From NCBI GenBank assembly GCA_015493615.1, contig WGCV01000022.1:1-64000 (forward strand): DNA of 64,000 bases, in the 5' to 3' direction. Within the stretch, counting starts at the first letter, position 1, and the number at the start of each line of letters is the position of its first letter. A program made the translations under genes and the position numbers. Of this stretch, positions 1 through 9,639 are shown piece after piece. The notes beneath the pieces were generated by a model. It worked only from the letters and a program-made list of their open reading frames with translations, had not been told where the DNA came from and made no database searches. Source of the DNA: Melioribacteraceae bacterium. GTDB taxonomy: Bacteria; Bacteroidota; Ignavibacteria; Ignavibacteriales; Melioribacteraceae.

Positions 1-368
1 CGGAAAGAGAAGTAAGGAGAAAGGAAACTTTTTTCACCCTCATCGATGAGTTTTGTGTATCGGAATATTTTAAAAAAGTGTTGCCCAATTAACCGCCTCT
101 ATTTTATGAAAACAAATTATTGATTTTCTCGGTTATTTGCAAATGAAGAGCGAAAATATTTTGGGCTGAAGATAGTTCGCAGAGTTTGTCTCAACCGCTT
201 TTTGTTAGGGACGGCTTATGAATTAAGAATTAAGAATGAAGAATGACATATAAAGTAGGTTATGCAAAGCCTTCTATATGTTTTTTTGATGCGCAATTCA
301 AAAAATAGGTAGATTCTGAAATTCTATTTTGATATTTTACAACTCAATTTAAAAATAAATTATTACCC
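1..368. other. Intergenic leader region upstream of nqrA
   Basis: No supportable gene is present. The first 15 bases could be the end of an upstream reading frame (it closes with TAA at 13-15), but too little is visible to say. Around 220-248 there is a simple A-rich direct repeat, and at 258-276 a single end of the dispersed element family found elsewhere in this window. The last 90 bases are AT-rich and should hold the nqr promoter; I see no clear -35/-10 pair and no Shine-Dalgarno before the nqrA ATG. Confidence 0.5.
258..276. repeat. Solo terminal repeat of a MITE-like element
   Basis: GGTTATGCAAAGCCTTCTA is the right-hand terminal sequence of the element copies at 47300-47448, 48911-49085 and 59915-60075. 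No matching left end is visible nearby, so this is a truncated copy or a solo end. Confidence 0.6.
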
Positions 369-1721
369 ATGGAAAAATATAAGATTAAGAAAGGACTCGA
401 CATTCCCCTCGCCGGCGCGCCGGAGCAGAAAATAGCCGAGGAGAAGTTTACCTCAAAGTATGCGATTGTCGGGGACGACTATGTCGGGATGAAGCCGACA
501 ATCATTAAGAAAGAAGGCGATTCCGTAAAAAAAGGTGAAGCTCTTTTTACGGCGAAAAAATTCCCCTCCGTTAATTTCACTTCCCCTGTTTCGGGAAAAG
601 TTGTCGCGGTTAACCGAGGCGCCAAACGAAAATTTTTATCGATGATAATCGAAAAGGAAGGAAACGATGAAGTTACTTTCGACTCTTTCCCGCTTGATCA
701 AATAAAATCTCTCGACAAAGAGAAAGCGATGTCCGAGGTGCTTGCTTCGGGACTTTGGGTTGCATTTAAAACGCGCCCGTTTTCCAAAATTGCAAATCCC
801 GAAACTGTTCCTCATTCGATTTTTATCAACATGATGGATACAAATCCGCATGCTCCTTCGATGACTAAAGTGTTGGAAGGAAAGGAAGAGTTTTTCAGAG
901 CGGGCGTTGCCGTAGTTGAAAAATTTACCGACGGCAATATCAATATCGTAAAATCACCGAAAGATAATTTTACGATTGAAGAAAACGAAAAGATAAAAGG
1001 TTTTGAGTTTTCAGGTCCTCATCCCGCCGGATTGCCGGGAACGCACATTCATTTTATCGATCCTGTCGGCTCTAATAAAACCGTTTGGTACATCGACGCG
1101 GAGGATGTGGCTGCAATCGGAGCTTTATTCTTAACGGGGAAACTCGATACTTCGCGCGTGATTTCAATCGCGGGACCGATGGCGAAAAATCCGAGATTGA
1201 TCAGAACTTCGCTCGGAGCGAATGTTTCCGAATTGGTTTCCGGAGAAGCGGATTTGTCTTCCGATGTTAAGGTTATTTCAGGCTCGGTGCTGAACGGAAG
1301 AATCGCCGAAAATGAAGTGGAATATCTGGGACGCTTTCATAAACAGATATCGATATTAAAAGAAGACCGCGAAAAACATTTGCTCGGGTGGGCAATTCCT
1401 ACGCCTAAACTTTTCTCGGTTAAGAATATTCTCCTTTCGGCGCTTACTCCCAAGAAAAAATACAATTTAACAATGGCGTTAAACGGCGGTAAAAGAGCAA
1501 TCGTGCCGATAGGGAATTACGAAGCCGTTATGCCGCTTGATATTCTACCGACATTTTTGTTAAGAATGTTAGCCGTCGGCGACGTTGAAGAGTCCGAAAA
1601 ACTCGGCGCTCTTGAGCTTGACGAGGAAGATTTGGCTCTTTGTACATTTGTCTGCCAATCTAAAATCGAACACGGCGTTAATTTAAGAAATCTATTAACT
1701 ACAATTGAGAAGGAAGGATAG
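369..1721 (+). CDS. nqrA: Na+-translocating NADH:quinone reductase subunit A
   Basis: Soluble cytoplasmic-side subunit of the six-subunit Na+-NQR, which oxidises NADH, reduces quinone and exports Na+. The 450 residues match the usual NqrA length of about 445. The N-terminus (MEKYKIKKGLDIPLAGAPEQ) is typical, and a glycine-rich stretch near residue 220 (PHPAGLPGTHIHFIDPVG) is characteristic. No membrane segment is seen. It is the first gene of nqrABCDEF, and its TAG shares its last base with the GTG start of nqrB, so the two are probably translationally coupled. The family assignment is secure from sequence plus the full conserved gene order. Confidence 0.97.
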   Translation: MEKYKIKKGLDIPLAGAPEQKIAEEKFTSKYAIVGDDYVGMKPTIIKKEGDSVKKGEALFTAKKFPSVNFTSPVSGKVVAVNRGAKRKFLSMIIEKEGNDEVTFDSFPLDQIKSLDKEKAMSEVLASGLWVAFKTRPFSKIANPETVPHSIFINMMDTNPHAPSMTKVLEGKEEFFRAGVAVVEKFTDGNINIVKSPKDNFTIEENEKIKGFEFSGPHPAGLPGTHIHFIDPVGSNKTVWYIDAEDVAAIGALFLTGKLDTSRVISIAGPMAKNPRLIRTSLGANVSELVSGEADLSSDVKVISGSVLNGRIAENEVEYLGRFHKQISILKEDREKHLLGWAIPTPKLFSVKNILLSALTPKKKYNLTMALNGGKRAIVPIGNYEAVMPLDILPTFLLRMLAVGDVEESEKLGALELDEEDLALCTFVCQSKIEHGVNLRNLLTTIEKEG

Positions 1722-2920
1722 TGAGCTTACGTAGTTTTTTTGATAAACATGAAAAAGAGTTTAAGGAAGGAAAACTTAAAAAATATTTTCCTCTCTTTGA
1801 AGCCATAGAAACTTTCCTTTATTCCGGAGGAGAAAACACAAAATCTCCGACATTTGTCAGGGACGCAATTGATTTAAAGAAGACGATGACGACTGTGGTT
1901 ATTGCGCTTCTGCCGGCTGTTTTTATGGCTCTTTATAATACGGGATATCAGATAAATTTGTCCGTCGCTTCTTCGGGCGCGGCTAATCCCGGAACTTGGC
2001 AGGGAAGTTTGCTCGCTTCGCTCGGACTTCCGTTTGACGCCTCGAACTTTTGGAGCGATGTTCTTTTGGGATTTTTCCATTTTCTGCCTCTTTATCTTGT
2101 TACGCTTGTAGCGGGCGGTTTTTGGGAAGTCCTTTTCGCAGTTATCCGCGGGCATGAAATTAACGAAGGCTTTTTTGTAACAAGTCTTCTTTTTCCGCTG
2201 ATTGTTCCCGCCAGCATGCCATATTGGGAAGTGGCGCTTGGAATTTCGTTCGGCGTTGTTTTCGGCAAGGAAGTTTTCGGAGGCGTGGGAATGAACGTTC
2301 TCAATCCGGCTCTTGTCGGACGCGCGTTTCTCTTTTTTGCTTACCCTGCCGCTATTTCGGGCGATAAAGTTTGGGTTGCGGTTGACGGATTAAGCAAAGC
2401 TACTCCTTTGGCAAAATTAGCCGAAGGGGGGTTGGCACACGCCGGAGTAACATGGTGGAATGCCTTTATCGGTTTAATTCCCGGTTCGATGGGAGAAACC
2501 TCAACTTTGGCAATATTAATCGGCGCGGCGTTTCTCCTCTACACCGGAGTAGCATCGTGGCGGATAATGTTGAGCATACTTATCGGAATGGCTGCAATGG
2601 CGTTTACCTTTAACTTAATCGGAAGTTCAACCAATCCCATGTTTGAAGTTACTCCGCTTTGGCATTTTGTCCTCGGCGGATTTGCGTTCGGAACGGTTTT
2701 TATGGCGACCGATCCGGTGAGCGCCGCGGTTACAAAACAAGGTCAGTTCTGGTACGGCTTATTAATTGGAGTGATGGTTGTTCTCGTACGGGTGGTAAAT
2801 CCGGCTTTCCCGGAAGGAATGATGCTGGCAATATTATTCGGAAACGTTTTTGCTCCGATTATCGATAAGATTTTCATAAATGCAAATATCAAAAGGAGAC
2901 AGTTAAGAAATGTCGTCTGA
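1721..2920 (+). CDS. nqrB: Na+-translocating NADH:quinone reductase subunit B
   Basis: Integral membrane subunit carrying a covalent FMN and forming much of the Na+ path. It has 399 residues with about nine to ten hydrophobic segments. The expected flavinylation motif appears as SKATPLA, placing the FMN-linked threonine at T228, equivalent to the threonine near 236 in Vibrio NqrB. ApbE, encoded at 6714-7727, is the enzyme family that attaches this FMN. The start is GTG, sharing one base with the nqrA stop. The 3' end overlaps nqrC by 11 nt. Confidence 0.97.
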   Translation: MSLRSFFDKHEKEFKEGKLKKYFPLFEAIETFLYSGGENTKSPTFVRDAIDLKKTMTTVVIALLPAVFMALYNTGYQINLSVASSGAANPGTWQGSLLASLGLPFDASNFWSDVLLGFFHFLPLYLVTLVAGGFWEVLFAVIRGHEINEGFFVTSLLFPLIVPASMPYWEVALGISFGVVFGKEVFGGVGMNVLNPALVGRAFLFFAYPAAISGDKVWVAVDGLSKATPLAKLAEGGLAHAGVTWWNAFIGLIPGSMGETSTLAILIGAAFLLYTGVASWRIMLSILIGMAAMAFTFNLIGSSTNPMFEVTPLWHFVLGGFAFGTVFMATDPVSAAVTKQGQFWYGLLIGVMVVLVRVVNPAFPEGMMLAILFGNVFAPIIDKIFINANIKRRQLRNVV

Positions 2921-3704
2921 TAGTGTAAAGAAAACGATTGGCGTCGCTTTGGGAGTTTGTGCTGTCGCCTCGATTTTTGTATCGACCGCCGCGGTGGAAT
3001 TAAAGCCTATCCAGGTAGCGAACAAAAAAGCGGATATGGTGCGTAATATTCTTGACGTCGGCGGTTTTGATAGCGAAAGTCCGGACTTTAGTAAAGTGTA
3101 TGAGGAACACATTAAGCCTGAAATTATTAACTTAAAAACAGGCGAGGTTATTCCCGAAGAAAAATATACGAAAGAATTAAATCCCGATGATTTTGATATA
3201 AAATCCCTTGCCGACAGTAAAACTTACGGCGAAGCAATACCTCCGAATGAAGATATTGCCGGAATTAAAAGAATGCCGAAATATATGGTTGTTTATAAAG
3301 TAATCAAGGACGGAAAATTATCTGAGTACATTCTTCCGATTTACGGTAAAGGTTTGTGGTCCACAATGTACGGTTTGCTTGCTTTGGATAAAGATCTTCA
3401 CACGGTTAAAGGACTTACCTTTTACGATCAGGGTGAAACTCCCGGACTCGGTGGCGAGGTTGAAAATCCGAAATGGAGAGCTTTGTGGGTAGGCAAACAG
3501 GCTTACGATTCGACCGGGCGTCCGATTTTGCAGGTGATTAAAGGAAAAGTCAGCGCTAATGATCCCCGTGCAAAATATACTATTGACGGACTTTCCGGAG
3601 CTACATTAACAACTCGCGGCGTAAATAACTTGGTGCATTTTTGGCTCGGGAAAAACGGCTACCTTCCGTATCTGGAAAATTTAAGAGGTAAAAAACATGA
3701 GTAA
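2910..3704 (+). CDS. nqrC: Na+-translocating NADH:quinone reductase subunit C
   Basis: Membrane-anchored subunit with one N-terminal transmembrane helix (about residues 8-30) and a periplasmic FMN-binding domain. The flavinylation motif [10 protein letters not shown] is present, making T232 the probable covalent FMN site. It has 264 residues, normal for the family. The start ATG lies inside the nqrB 3' end, with AAAAGGAGA just upstream as a ribosome-binding site. The gene overlaps nqrD by 8 nt. Confidence 0.97.
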   Translation: MSSDSVKKTIGVALGVCAVASIFVSTAAVELKPIQVANKKADMVRNILDVGGFDSESPDFSKVYEEHIKPEIINLKTGEVIPEEKYTKELNPDDFDIKSLADSKTYGEAIPPNEDIAGIKRMPKYMVVYKVIKDGKLSEYILPIYGKGLWSTMYGLLALDKDLHTVKGLTFYDQGETPGLGGEVENPKWRALWVGKQAYDSTGRPILQVIKGKVSANDPRAKYTIDGLSGATLTTRGVNNLVHFWLGKNGYLPYLENLRGKKHE

Positions 3705-4326
3705 AAAACTAAGTTATAAAGAAATTTTGTTCGATCCGGTTTTTAAGAATAACCCGATTGCGCTTCAGATCCTTGGAATTTGCTCGGCTCTTGCCGTTAC
3801 TTCCAAAATGGAAACGGCTGTGGTTATGGCTCTTGCCGTAACTCTTGTAACGGCTTTTTCAAACTTTTTTGTAAGTCTTATTCGCAAGCACGTTCCGAGC
3901 AGCATTCGTATTCTTGTTGAGATGACGATTATCGCATCGCTTGTAATTATTGCCGACCAGCTTATCCGCGCTTTTGCTTTTGAAATCAGCAAACAGCTTT
4001 CGGTTTATGTCGGTTTGATTATTACCAACTGTATTGTTATGGGGCGCGCCGAAGCATACGCTCTGAAGAATCCTCCGGTGGAAAGCTTTTTGGATGGAAT
4101 CGGAAACGGATTGGGATACAGTTTTATTCTTCTTACGGTCGGATTTTTCCGTGAATTGTTCGGATCGGGAACGCTTTTCGGCATATCTATTTTGCCTACG
4201 GTTTCGAGCGGCGGTTGGTACACAACAAACGGTTTGCTTCTAATGCCTCCGAGCGCATTCTTCTTAATCGGATTGCTGATTTGGGTAATTCGCACTTTAA
4301 AACCAGAACAAAGAGAGAGCGATTGA
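3697..4326 (+). CDS. nqrD: Na+-translocating NADH:quinone reductase subunit D
   Basis: Polytopic membrane subunit (about six helices, 209 residues) that forms with NqrE the inverted pair of half-channels holding an intramembrane iron centre. The family motif around [14 protein letters not shown], with the cysteine ligand, is present near residue 112. It overlaps nqrC by 8 nt and ends one base before nqrE. The paralogous Rnf subunit RnfE is the main alternative, but the surrounding nqrA-nqrB-nqrC-nqrF genes fix the assignment. Confidence 0.96.
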   Translation: MSKKLSYKEILFDPVFKNNPIALQILGICSALAVTSKMETAVVMALAVTLVTAFSNFFVSLIRKHVPSSIRILVEMTIIASLVIIADQLIRAFAFEISKQLSVYVGLIITNCIVMGRAEAYALKNPPVESFLDGIGNGLGYSFILLTVGFFRELFGSGTLFGISILPTVSSGGWYTTNGLLLMPPSAFFLIGLLIWVIRTLKPEQRESD

Positions 4327-4327
4327 T

Positions 4328-4939
4328 ATGTTTGAGCATTATCTGAGTTTATTCGTAAAATCTATTTTTATTGAAAATATGGCTCTTGCCTTCTTCCTGG
4401 GAATGTGTACATTCCTCGGAGTTTCCAAGAGAGTTGAAACCGCAATCGGTTTGGGAATAGCCGTCGTTGTCGTTCAGGCAATTACGGTTCCCGTAAATAA
4501 TTTAATTTACACAAATGTCCTGAAAGAAGGCGCTCTTTCGTGGGTTGGTTTACCCGATGTTGACTTGAGTTTTTTGGGATACATAACCTACATCGGAGTA
4601 ATTGCCGCAATCGTACAGATTTTGGAGATGTTTCTTGATAAGTTTGTACCGTCTCTTTATAATGCGCTCGGAATATTTCTCCCACTGATAACGGTAAACT
4701 GCGCAATTATGGGCGGCTCGTTATTTATGGTTGAAAGAAATTATACTTTCGGCGAAAGCGTTGTTTACGGTTTCGGTTCGGGAATCGGCTGGGCTTTGGC
4801 AATTATTGCGCTTGCCGGCATCAGGGAACGATTGAAATACAGTAATCCCCCGAAGGCTTTGCGCGGTTTGGGACTTACATTTATCACGGCAGGTTTAATG
4901 GCTATGGCATTTATGCTCTTTTCGGGAATTCAACTTTAG
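4328..4939 (+). CDS. nqrE: Na+-translocating NADH:quinone reductase subunit E
   Basis: Polytopic membrane subunit, 203 residues with about six helices, partner of NqrD. The iron-ligand regions are visible as [13 protein letters not shown] near residue 25 and [12 protein letters not shown] near residue 122, each with its conserved cysteine. It starts one base after nqrD stops, consistent with stoichiometric co-translation, and is followed after 10 bases by nqrF. Confidence 0.96.
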   Translation: MFEHYLSLFVKSIFIENMALAFFLGMCTFLGVSKRVETAIGLGIAVVVVQAITVPVNNLIYTNVLKEGALSWVGLPDVDLSFLGYITYIGVIAAIVQILEMFLDKFVPSLYNALGIFLPLITVNCAIMGGSLFMVERNYTFGESVVYGFGSGIGWALAIIALAGIRERLKYSNPPKALRGLGLTFITAGLMAMAFMLFSGIQL

Positions 4940-4949
4940 AGGAAAATGA

Positions 4950-6185
4950 ATGGAAGGATTTAGTTTAATAATATTGGGAGTGGCGCTATTTATCATAATA
5001 GTTATCGCTCTTGTATTGATAATTTTACTGGCAAAATCAAAGTTAGTTTCAAGCGGGGAAGTTGAAATTAATATTAATGACGATCCCGAAAAATCTGTAA
5101 AAGTGCCTGTCGGTTCAAAACTTCTTTTTGCCTTAGCCGATAAAGGAATTTACGTTCCGTCCGCATGCGGCGGGCAGGGCACCTGCGGCGAATGTAAGCT
5201 GGTTGTAAAAGAAGGCGGCGGAGATGTGCTTCCGACCGAAAAGGGGAAACTCACCCGGACTCAGATTAGGGAAGGGTACAGACTTTCATGCCAAGTTGCC
5301 GTTAAGCAGAACTTAAAAATTGAGATTCCCGCCGAGATATTTGATATCCGGAAATGGGAATGCACGGTTCGCTCCAACAGAAATGTGGCTACCTTTATTA
5401 AAGAGCTTATTCTCGATTTGCCTGAAGGTGAAAATGTTGAATTCCGCGCCGGAGGATATATTCAGATTGAAGCTCCGCCTCATACGGTTTACTACAAAGA
5501 TTTTGATATTGAAGAGCAGTACAGACCCGATTGGGATAAATTCAATTTGTGGCGTTATGTATCAAAAGTTGACGAGCCGATTGTTCGCGCTTACTCAATG
5601 GCAAATTATCCTCTCGAAAGAGGGATGATAATGCTGAATGTCCGTATTGCAACTCCTCCTCCGAGAATGCCTGACGTTCCTCCGGGACAGATGTCCTCCT
5701 ATATTTTCAGTCTGAAGCCGGGCGATAAGGTTACGATTTCCGGTCCTTACGGAGAATTTTTCGCTCGCGATACGGATAACGAGATGATATTTATCGGCGG
5801 CGGCGCCGGAATGGCTCCGATGCGCTCACATATTTTTGATCAGCTTAAACGCTTAAACAGCAAGCGGAAAATGTCATTCTGGTACGGCGCGCGCAGTCTT
5901 CGCGAAGCGTTCTACGTCGAAGAATTTGACAAACTTCAGGAAGAGCATCCCAACTTTAAGTGGTATCTCGCGTTATCCGAACCCCTTCCCGAAGATAACT
6001 GGACGGGGAAAGTCGGATTTATTCATCAGGTTCTTTACGATACTTATCTTAAAGATCATCCAGCGCCGGAAGATTGCGAATATTACCTCTGCGGTCCGCC
6101 GCTGATGATTAGCGCCGTTACCAAGATGCTTGATGACTTGGGCGTGGAAAAAGAGAACATTCTTTATGATGATTTTGGCAGTTAA
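4950..6185 (+). CDS. nqrF: Na+-translocating NADH:quinone reductase subunit F (NADH dehydrogenase subunit)
   Basis: Electron-entry subunit: NADH reduces FAD, which passes electrons to a [2Fe-2S] centre. It has 411 residues: one N-terminal helix (5-28), a plant-type ferredoxin domain with cluster ligands C73, C79, C82 and C114, a FAD domain with RAYSMAN, and an NADH domain with [11 protein letters not shown]. The Shine-Dalgarno is GAGGAAA. It is the last nqr gene; a hairpin at 6193-6219 follows. Confidence 0.97.
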   Translation: MEGFSLIILGVALFIIIVIALVLIILLAKSKLVSSGEVEININDDPEKSVKVPVGSKLLFALADKGIYVPSACGGQGTCGECKLVVKEGGGDVLPTEKGKLTRTQIREGYRLSCQVAVKQNLKIEIPAEIFDIRKWECTVRSNRNVATFIKELILDLPEGENVEFRAGGYIQIEAPPHTVYYKDFDIEEQYRPDWDKFNLWRYVSKVDEPIVRAYSMANYPLERGMIMLNVRIATPPPRMPDVPPGQMSSYIFSLKPGDKVTISGPYGEFFARDTDNEMIFIGGGAGMAPMRSHIFDQLKRLNSKRKMSFWYGARSLREAFYVEEFDKLQEEHPNFKWYLALSEPLPEDNWTGKVGFIHQVLYDTYLKDHPAPEDCEYYLCGPPLMISAVTKMLDDLGVEKENILYDDFGS

Positions 6186-6192
6186 TCAATTT

Positions 6193-6219
6193 GAGCTTGT
6201 GTAAACAAGCTCTTTATTT
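6193..6219 (+). terminator. Hairpin after nqrF, probable terminator
   Basis: An 8-bp perfect stem (GAGCTTGT / ACAAGCTC) with a GTAA loop is followed by a broken T-run (TTTATTT). The weak T-tract suggests partial termination, so read-through into the CBS gene and apbE remains possible. Confidence 0.6.
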
Positions 6220-6239
6220 ATAAATATTTAGGAGTTTAT

Positions 6240-6698
6240 ATGAAAACAGCAGAAGATCTACTGAAAGAAAAAGGGACTGAAATAATTTCCGTAACTCCCG
6301 ATACATTAATTAACGAAGCCGTAAAATTGATGGTTGAGAAAAATATCGGCGGCATAGCAATTAAAGAAGGGGATAAATATGTCGGTATTTGGACTGAAAG
6401 GGATTTACTTCATAATGTGGCGGATGATTCTTACGACTGTAAAATAACTCCCATAAAAGAACTGATGCAAACAAATCTGATTACTGCAAATTATGATGAA
6501 AGTATTTATACTTTAATGGATAAATTTCTCGGTAAAAAACTTCGCCACCTCTTTATCGTAAAGGAAGGAAAAATCATCGGTTTGCTCTCGATTGGCGACG
6601 TAGTTAAAGCAAATCTGAATGAAAAGACAAAAGAACTTGAAGAATTAAACGCCGTATTTAGTTGGGATTATTACGATAACTGGCGTTGGAGAAAATAG
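6240..6698 (+). CDS. Two-CBS-domain protein
   Basis: A 152-residue soluble protein made almost entirely of a tandem CBS pair (Bateman module): CBS1 about residues 8-60 with VTPDTLINEAVKLM and GIWTERDLL, CBS2 about 72-125 with ANYDESIYTLMDKF and GLLSIGDVVK. Such modules bind adenine nucleotides or NAD(H) and regulate partners. There is no catalytic domain, so the target is unknown. It lies between nqrF and apbE, preceded by AGGAGT as ribosome-binding site. A role in sensing energy state for the Na+-NQR is only an inference from position. Confidence 0.9.
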   Translation: MKTAEDLLKEKGTEIISVTPDTLINEAVKLMVEKNIGGIAIKEGDKYVGIWTERDLLHNVADDSYDCKITPIKELMQTNLITANYDESIYTLMDKFLGKKLRHLFIVKEGKIIGLLSIGDVVKANLNEKTKELEELNAVFSWDYYDNWRWRK

Positions 6699-6713
6699 AA
6701 AAGGCGCATTTTT

Positions 6714-7727
6714 TTGAAAAAAACATCTTTATTACTTCTATTTATAACCTTAGTTTTTATTTCATGCGGAAAGCAAAGTTCCGAAGAAGTCGTTCTAACA
6801 GGAAAAACCATGGGAACGACTTATTCCGTTAAGTATGTAAATCCGGCGGAAAAAGTAAATTTATCTCAAATACACATAGAGATAGATTCTGTTCTAAAAC
6901 ATGTAAATATGGAGATGTCCACTTATATACCCAATTCTGAGATTTCGAGATTCAACGCATTTAATAAAACGGAGTGGTTTCCGGTTTCCAAAGACTTTGT
7001 GGTTGTCCTGAGACAGGCAAAATATGTGGCAAAAATCAGCGACGGTTATTTTGACCCCACAATTATGCCGCTGGTTAATCTTTGGGGATTCGGACCGGAA
7101 AAGCGGGACGAAAAAATTCCCACGAGCGCAGAAATAGATTCGGCGAAAAAACTTGTTGATTTTACATTAATTGAAGATAAAATCGATAAGCCGGAAGTGA
7201 GAAAAAAATCTTCGAGTGTTTATCTTGATTTCTCATCAATTGCAAAGGGATACGGAGTAGATAAGGTTGGGGATTTCCTTGAATCTAAGGGAATCGAGAA
7301 TTACCTTGTGGAAATCGGCGGAGAACTTCGCGCACACGGAGTAAAAGCCGATAGTTCGATTTGGCGGGTTGGCGTTGTAAATCCTAATGAAAAGGGAATC
7401 AGCATAGCGCTTAAACTTCACGATTTGAGTATCGCGACTTCGGGCGACTACATGAATTACTTTGAAGTAAACGGAAAAAGGTATTCACATACAATAAATC
7501 CTAAAACGGGCAAACCGATTACTCATAATCTCGCCTCGGTTTCAGTCGTAGATCCTTCATGTATGATTGCCGATGCCTACGCAACAGCATTCGATGTTTT
7601 GGGACCGCAAAAAGGTTTTGCTTTGGCTGAAAGTCTGGATATTCCCGTTTATATGATTATCCGGAAGGGAAATAAATTTGAAGTAAAGATGAATTCCGAA
7701 TTCAAAAAATTATTAGAAGAAAAGTAA
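6714..7727 (+). CDS. apbE: FAD:protein FMN transferase (lipoprotein)
   Basis: Transfers FMN from FAD to a threonine in target proteins, in Na+-NQR the SGAT-type sites of NqrB and NqrC. It has 337 residues. The N-terminus is a lipoprotein signal with lipobox FISC (Cys18), so it acts on the periplasmic face where the flavinylated domains lie. Recognisable family stretches are GKTMGTTYSVKY, DGYFDPTIMPLV, DFSSIAKGYGVD and the C-terminal SVVDPSCMIADAYATAFDVLG. The start is TTG; the positively charged signal residues begin directly after it, leaving no better start. Confidence 0.95.
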   Translation: MKKTSLLLLFITLVFISCGKQSSEEVVLTGKTMGTTYSVKYVNPAEKVNLSQIHIEIDSVLKHVNMEMSTYIPNSEISRFNAFNKTEWFPVSKDFVVVLRQAKYVAKISDGYFDPTIMPLVNLWGFGPEKRDEKIPTSAEIDSAKKLVDFTLIEDKIDKPEVRKKSSSVYLDFSSIAKGYGVDKVGDFLESKGIENYLVEIGGELRAHGVKADSSIWRVGVVNPNEKGISIALKLHDLSIATSGDYMNYFEVNGKRYSHTINPKTGKPITHNLASVSVVDPSCMIADAYATAFDVLGPQKGFALAESLDIPVYMIIRKGNKFEVKMNSEFKKLLEEK

Positions 7728-7739
7728 TTCACCTCTTTT

Positions 7740-8642
7740 TTACGGCGCTTCATGCCCTTTCGACGCTGTCCATAGTCTGTACCACTGTTCGTTAGTCAAT
7801 TCAAGATTAAATGCTTTTGCGGCGTTCCGGATTCTCTTAATTTTACCGCTACCGAGAACAATTACGGGATTAAGCGGTAGTTTAAGAAGCCAAGACAATG
7901 CAATTACATCATATTCCGCTCCGGTTTCCTCTCTTAATTCTCCGAGCACATATCTGATTCTTTCTCCCTTTTCGCTTTTATCGGTAAAAATTCTTCCCCC
8001 TGCCAGAGGCGACCAAACCATCGGTATAATTTTATTCATTTGTAAAAACTCAGAATCGCCGTTTTCGAGATGTTTGAAATTAAAGAGGTTAATCTCGATT
8101 TGGTCAGTCGCAAGTTTAAAGGGAAGGAACGATTGGAGAAGTTCAAACTGGGAACGAGTAAAATTGGAAACGCCGAAATTATTAACTTTGCCGCTGTTTT
8201 TCAGCGATGTGAATGCTTCGGCAACTTCTTCGGCGTTCATCAGATAATCGGGACGGTGAATTAAAAGGAGGTCGAGATAGTCGGTTTTAAGGTTTTTAAG
8301 CGATTTTTCAGCTTCGGCGATAATGTAATCTTTAGTTGTATCGTAGCAGTGAAAGCTGTTTGCGGGACGATTTTTGCTTACGAGTTTTATACCGCATTTG
8401 GTTACAAGCTGTATCTGACTTCGCAGGTGAGAATTTTCACCGAGTATGTTCCCGAATACCGATTCGCACATGTAATCGCCGTAAATGTCGGCATGGTCAA
8501 ACGAAGTAACACCGATTTCAGTTAATTCCTTGATAAAACCGAGCAACTCTTTTCCGCTAAAATTCCATTTAAGCAATCTCCAAAACCCGAGAGAAAGTTG
8601 TGATAATTCCAAGTTGTCGGATATTTTAAGTTTGGGTATCAT
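7740..8642 (-). CDS. Aldo/keto reductase
   Basis: NAD(P)H-dependent carbonyl reductase of the AKR superfamily, closest in appearance to YdhF-type enzymes. Of 300 residues, the catalytic tetrad is visible as D49, Y54 (in DHADIYGDYM), K82 (VTKCGI) and H129 (LLIHRPDYL). The late GVSNFTRSQF and SPLAGGR motifs belong to the family. The substrate cannot be told from sequence. It is convergent with apbE, with only 12 bases between the stops, and 11 bases downstream of the RAYT gene on the same strand. Confidence 0.93.
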   Translation of the reverse strand: MIPKLKISDNLELSQLSLGFWRLLKWNFSGKELLGFIKELTEIGVTSFDHADIYGDYMCESVFGNILGENSHLRSQIQLVTKCGIKLVSKNRPANSFHCYDTTKDYIIAEAEKSLKNLKTDYLDLLLIHRPDYLMNAEEVAEAFTSLKNSGKVNNFGVSNFTRSQFELLQSFLPFKLATDQIEINLFNFKHLENGDSEFLQMNKIIPMVWSPLAGGRIFTDKSEKGERIRYVLGELREETGAEYDVIALSWLLKLPLNPVIVLGSGKIKRIRNAAKAFNLELTNEQWYRLWTASKGHEAP

Positions 8643-8653
8643 AATGGTGAGTC

Positions 8654-9262
8654 CTAATGTCTTTTATTAAAGATTTCTGTTATATTATATGTGTCATCAT
8701 TCCAATTTTCGGGATTATTGATAATATAATTGCAGATTTCTTGATATGATTTTTCATCACGAATGATATGGTCATAAAATCGGGATTGCCATTTGAATTC
8801 CAATATTAATTTGTGTGCCTGTTTTGATACAGCAGATTTATATGAACCAATAATTGATGAAATCGTATTTTTGCCTTGATTCTGAAATCGTTTTTGCCCA
8901 ATTGTTTGTTCCGGTTGTTGTGGTTGTTGTGGTAGAGACAAGGCATGCCTTGTCTCTACATTGTCGTCATCATCATCATTTGTTAAATTTAAAATTCCAT
9001 GAACATGATTGGGCATTACAATAAATTCCCCCAATGCAATATTTTGTGCATGGTTCGGAATTTCAAACCATAAATCATACGCTAATTGACCAATTTCGGA
9101 TAAATTCATTTTCCCGTTATTGATATTTCCGAAAAATTCTTTCCTGTTTGCAGTACAAATGGTAATGAAGTAAGAACCAAACGACCCGTAATCCCACGAT
9201 TGCAACCGTGTTGATGCAATACGATATTTATTTTTGAATTTAGTTGCTTTTTTAGAATTCAT
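8654..9262 (-). CDS. REP-associated tyrosine transposase (Y1/RAYT family)
   Basis: A 202-residue Y1-type HUH nuclease. The HUH motif is H86-V-H88 in VMPNHVHGIL, and the nucleophile is probably Y141 in SIIGSYKSAVSKQAH. The WQSRFYDHIIRDEKSYQEI segment with the following YIINNPENW is characteristic of single-copy RAYT proteins, which process REP hairpins rather than carry their own IS ends. No IS200-type end structure was recognised beside it. The region between HUH and Tyr holds a low-complexity insertion (five Asp, Gln/Pro-rich) including a 28-bp perfect palindrome. Confidence 0.9.
   Translation of the reverse strand: MNSKKATKFKNKYRIASTRLQSWDYGSFGSYFITICTANRKEFFGNINNGKMNLSEIGQLAYDLWFEIPNHAQNIALGEFIVMPNHVHGILNLTNDDDDDNVETRHALSLPQQPQQPEQTIGQKRFQNQGKNTISSIIGSYKSAVSKQAHKLILEFKWQSRFYDHIIRDEKSYQEICNYIINNPENWNDDTYNITEIFNKRH
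8932..8959. repeat. Perfect 28-bp palindrome inside the RAYT reading frame
   Basis: The arms GTAGAGACAAGGCA and TGCCTTGTCTCTAC are exact reverse complements with no loop. The element encodes residues 102-110 (VETRHALSL) of the transposase in frame, in the variable segment between the HUH and Tyr motifs. It has the look of a mobile REP-type palindrome that inserted without breaking the gene. Confidence 0.85.
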
Positions 9263-9518
9263 AACCTGTTCCAGGCGATTAATAGTTGCTCAAAAAGTTA
9301 TAGCTCCTTTTCAAGTAATTCCTATTTTGAATATAAATTAAAATCTACGGAAAGACAAATAGTGAGGAAAAGGGGCGGTTTGATTATTCATACTAAAAAA
9401 GTTTGTTGCATTGTTTTTGAGAAATAATTTCCATTATCCAAACTGATTAACTAATTTCAGAAAAAATCTCAAAAAAAAGATTTGCATTAATATTAAAAAA
9501 GCCATAAATTTGTTGCTC

Positions 9519-9546
9519 TTGAAATTTATATGTTCATAAATATAAT
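9519..9546 (+). promoter_or_regulatory. Sigma-70-type promoter of the tRNA cluster
   Basis: TTGAAA (9519-9524) and a perfect TATAAT (9541-9546) are separated by 16 bases. Transcription would begin about 7 bases downstream, just before the tRNA-Tyr gene at 9556. The 293 bases between the RAYT gene and this tRNA otherwise hold nothing I recognise. Confidence 0.6.
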
Positions 9547-9555
9547 GAAAGTTTT

Positions 9556-9639
9556 GGGCGGACGCCGGAGTTGGAGAGCCGGGGCGGACTGTAAATCCGT
9601 TGGCATACGCCTTTGGGGGTTCGAATCCCTCGCCGCCCA
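9556..9639 (+). tRNA. tRNA-Tyr (GTA)
   Basis: Class II tRNA with a long variable arm. The anticodon loop CTGTAAA is closed by GCGGA/TCCGT; the D stem is CCGG/CCGG and the T loop TTCGAAT. The acceptor stem has one A-G mismatch at its inner end. CCA is not encoded. Confidence 0.93.

Noticed and set aside
1-15. End of an upstream gene
   Set aside because: Only four codons plus TAA would be visible; not enough to support a call.
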